From: an uncultured Alphaproteobacteria bacterium
Lineage (GTDB): Bacteria > Pseudomonadota > Alphaproteobacteria > Sphingomonadales > Sphingomonadaceae
DNA length: 15,516 nucleotides
Direction: 5' to 3'
NCBI GenBank assembly: GCA_903939555.1
Contig: CAJAHV010000183.1
Span: forward strand, 1-15,516
A model generated the notes under the pieces. That model saw only the letters and a list, made by a program, of their open reading frames with translations. It was not told the origin of the DNA and ran no database searches. The translations under genes and the position numbers were made by a program. This document shows positions 13,747 to 15,516 of this stretch, piece after piece (the stretch's first letter is position 1; the number at the start of each line of letters is the position of its first letter).

Positions 13747-14253
13747 ATGGCCAAAAAGCCCGATTCTGTAGCGCCCGAGCGCTCGCGCCGTGCGCGCGCC
13801 GTTGCCGAACTGGTGCCGGCGATCGGCGGGCTGGCGTTCAAGCGCTTCGGCTTCACCCAAAGCGCACTGGTGGCGCGCTGGGAGGAGATCGTCGGCGCGC
13901 AATATGCCCGCCACAGCCGGCCCGAATCGCTCAGCTTTCCGCGCGGCAAAAAGGATGGCGGCACGTTGAAGGTTGCCGTCACCGGCGCGCTGGCACCGAT
14001 GCTCAAGCATGTCGAACCCCAGGTCATCGAGCGGGTCAACCGCTTGCTCGGCTATGCGGCGGTTGCAAAAGTCATGCTGCGCCATGCTGACATGGAGCCG
14101 CCGCGCCGCGCCGCCGTGCCGCCGGCAGCGGTGGAATTGTCTTCCGAAACCCGTTCGACCCTGCGCGACATCGCTGATCCCGATCTGCGCGCCAGCCTCG
14201 AATCGCTGGCGCAGGCGCTGTCGGCAAGCAACGGGCCGCCGGTGGTGCGTTGA
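13747..14253 (+). CDS. dciA: DUF721 protein, DciA-type replicative helicase loader
   Basis: This is a 168-aa DUF721 protein. DciA recruits or stimulates the DnaB helicase at the origin in bacteria lacking DnaC/DnaI. The basic N-terminus (PERSRRARAVAELVP, about 10-24) leads into the compact KH-like domain (about 25-115), which includes FKRFGFTQSALVARWEEIVG and the strand region GGTLKVAVTGALAPMLKH. After it comes the helix PQVIERVNRLLGY. The tail from about 118 is Pro/Ala/Ser-rich and probably flexible. I chose the ATG at 13747 because of the GGAAAG just upstream; the ATG at 13735 would add only four residues. The DciA name rests on the DUF721 family assignment; binding to DnaB in this organism is inferred. 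Confidence 0.75.
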   Translation: MAKKPDSVAPERSRRARAVAELVPAIGGLAFKRFGFTQSALVARWEEIVGAQYARHSRPESLSFPRGKKDGGTLKVAVTGALAPMLKHVEPQVIERVNRLLGYAAVAKVMLRHADMEPPRRAAVPPAAVELSSETRSTLRDIADPDLRASLESLAQALSASNGPPVVR

Positions 14254-14336
14254 CCCGCAGTTCCGGCTTGTTCACCATGGCAGCCTTGGCCTAAAACAAT
14301 GCCACAGGTCCGCAGCGGCCGCTTGAAGGGTGACTG
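14254..14336. other. Gap between dciA and the first dsbA-like gene
   Basis: This 83-bp gap ends with a good ribosome-binding site, GAAGGG (14325-14330), 6 nt before the ATG at 14337. A weak promoter-like pair is TTGTTC (14268-14273) and TAAAAC (14292-14297), 18 bp apart. It matches the consensus at only three and four of six positions. No terminator for dciA is visible, so dciA and the dsbA-like genes may be co-transcribed. Confidence 0.35.
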
Positions 14337-15083
14337 ATGACGATTTCGCGTTCGACGATGCTGGGCCTGGCACTTTCGCTGACCCTGACAGCCTGTGGTG
14401 ACAAGCCGGCCGACCCGGCAGCACCGGCAGCGACCACCGCTGGCGTGCCGGCAGCCCCGGCCGGCGCAACCGACTGGTTGAGCGTCATCGCCGCCACGCC
14501 CGAAGGCGGTTTCCGGCTCGGTAACCCTGATGCCAAGGTCAAGCTGCTCGAATTCGCCTCGTTGACCTGCCCGCACTGCGGGGATTTCCATGCTGCGGCG
14601 TTCGAGACGATCAAGACCAAATATGTCGCATCGGGCAATGTCAGCTACGAATTTCGCAACTTCGTGCTGAACGGCCCCGACTATGCCGCCTCGATCCTCG
14701 CCCGCTGCCAGGGGGCGGAGCCGTTCTTCGGCCTGCTCGACAGCTTCTACAAGGACCAGGCGAGCTGGACCGAGCCGTTCGGCAAGATGAGCCCGGCCGA
14801 CAGCGCCCGCTTGTCGGCTTTACCCGAAGACAAACAGATTGCCGCGCTGGCGGAAATCGGCAAGCTGGATGGGTATGTCCGTACCCGCGGCATGCCGCGC
14901 GCCAAATTCGACCAGTGCCTCGCCGACAAGGGAGCGCTCGACAAGCTGATCGAACTGCGCAAGCAGGCCACCGACACCTACAAGCTGACCGGCACGCCCG
15001 GCTTCATCATCAATGGCGTGGTGCAGGAAGCCGTTTATGACTGGAAGGGCCTGGAGCCCAAGCTGCAGGCGGCTTTGCAGTGA
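14337..15083 (+). CDS. DsbA-family thiol:disulfide oxidoreductase, predicted lipoprotein
   Basis: This 248-aa envelope protein has a thioredoxin fold of the DsbA/Thioredoxin_4 type. The N-terminus is a lipoprotein signal with lipobox LTAC (17-20) and Gly at +2, which suggests outer-membrane sorting. A Pro/Ala-rich linker (about 24-45) follows. The active site is CPHC (C78-C81), the same dipeptide as DsbA, and the cis-proline is P221 in GTPGF, preceded by Thr. Two more cysteines, C124 and C194, could form a second disulfide. The family introduces or isomerises disulfides in exported proteins. The start at 14337 has GAAGGG 6 nt upstream; M8 would also leave a usable signal. The stop overlaps the start of a paralogous gene (GTGA). 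Confidence 0.86.
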   Translation: MTISRSTMLGLALSLTLTACGDKPADPAAPAATTAGVPAAPAGATDWLSVIAATPEGGFRLGNPDAKVKLLEFASLTCPHCGDFHAAAFETIKTKYVASGNVSYEFRNFVLNGPDYAASILARCQGAEPFFGLLDSFYKDQASWTEPFGKMSPADSARLSALPEDKQIAALAEIGKLDGYVRTRGMPRAKFDQCLADKGALDKLIELRKQATDTYKLTGTPGFIINGVVQEAVYDWKGLEPKLQAALQ

Positions 15084-15516
15084 TCGCAGTCGCCCTGCGC
15101 ATCGGTATGGTAGCGCTGACGCTGGCCGGTGGCACTGCCACGGCTGCGACAGACCCGAAGACGGCGCCCGCGACACGTCTTAAGGTTGCAGCGCCGTCCC
15201 GCCCCGCCATGAGCAACTGGGTGGAAACCTATGCCGCCACGCCTGAAGGCGGCTTTCGCCGCGGCAATCCGGCAGCGCGGGTAAAGCTGGTTGAATATGG
15301 CTCGCTGACCTGTACCCATTGTCGCGCCTTTCATGGCGAGGCGATGCGCAGCCTTCTCGGCAAATATGTCGCCAGCGGCAAGCTCAGCTATGAATATCGC
15401 AGCTTCGTGCTCAATGGCCCCGATATGGGCGCGGCGCTGGTGGCGCGCTGTTCGGGCAATGCCAAGAGCTTCTTTTCGGCGCTGAACAGTTTTTACCCTG
15501 ACCAGCCGCAATGGAC
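15080..15516 (+). CDS. Second DsbA-family thioredoxin-fold protein (partial, 3' end outside window)
   Basis: This frame is open from the GTG at 15080 to the window end, with 145 residues visible. It is a paralogue of the upstream gene: from AATPEGGF (52 in both) to the end of the window I count roughly 60% identity by hand. The active site is CTHC (C78-C81), differing from CPHC upstream, and C124 is conserved. The N-terminus (about 1-23, ending TATAA) reads as a cleavable Sec signal peptide without a lipobox, so the product is probably soluble periplasmic. The GTG overlaps the upstream stop (GTGA, 15080-15083). An ATG at 15107 is an alternative but would shorten the signal. The cis-Pro region lies outside the window. 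Confidence 0.82.
   Translation, partial: MIAVALRIGMVALTLAGGTATAATDPKTAPATRLKVAAPSRPAMSNWVETYAATPEGGFRRGNPAARVKLVEYGSLTCTHCRAFHGEAMRSLLGKYVASGKLSYEYRSFVLNGPDMGAALVARCSGNAKSFFSALNSFYPDQPQW

Noticed and set aside
14260..14273. GTTC-N6-GTTC direct repeat between dciA and the first dsbA-like gene, resembling an SOS box
   Set aside because: The spacer is 6 nt, not the 7 nt needed for the alphaproteobacterial LexA operator, and the genes are not typical SOS members.

Overview
The window is GC-rich and densely coding. Its gene set points to an alphaproteobacterium, most likely Sphingomonadales: a DUF721/DciA protein next to mutY, tandem DsbA-like thioredoxin proteins beside it, a NudC of about 305 residues, and an alphaproteobacterial-type LexA box. 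The placement rests on protein resemblance and gene order read by eye, not on a search. I recognise thirteen protein genes. None looks broken, and the last one runs off the right edge. I see no rRNA, tRNA, CRISPR array, insertion sequence, prophage or integrase.

Layout, left to right. (1) A FAD-linked oxidase (minus) and an Old Yellow Enzyme-type flavin oxidoreductase (plus) diverge from a 114-bp gap. (2) A minus-strand run follows: MFS exporter, cysteine synthase (cysK), then a membrane-anchored metallo-beta-lactamase-fold hydrolase. The last two overlap by 4 bp (ATGA), and a possible internal promoter precedes cysK. (3) A minus-strand UvrD/PcrA-type helicase gene diverges from a GNAT acetyltransferase gene. 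A perfect GTTC-N7-GTTC direct repeat, the alphaproteobacterial SOS box, ends 4 bp before the helicase start codon. (4) A six-TM PAS-GGDEF-EAL cyclic-di-GMP enzyme follows on the plus strand. (5) mutY and nudC lie on the minus strand and also overlap by ATGA. (6) dciA, a DsbA-like lipoprotein gene and a second, paralogous DsbA-like gene lie on the plus strand. The two dsbA-like genes overlap by GTGA.

How the genes fit together. The right half is rich in genome-maintenance genes: UvrD helicase, MutY glycosylase, NudC Nudix hydrolase and the DciA helicase loader. UvrD is probably damage-inducible through LexA. The left half is metabolic: two flavoenzymes, sulfur assimilation and export. Two probable translational couplings (cysK to the MBL gene, mutY to nudC) and the dsbA pair are the clearest operon evidence.

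I found no convincing undescribed system. The points most worth checking are the SOS box on uvrD, the tandem DsbA pair with different CXXC dipeptides and different predicted locations, and the cysK-MBL overlap.
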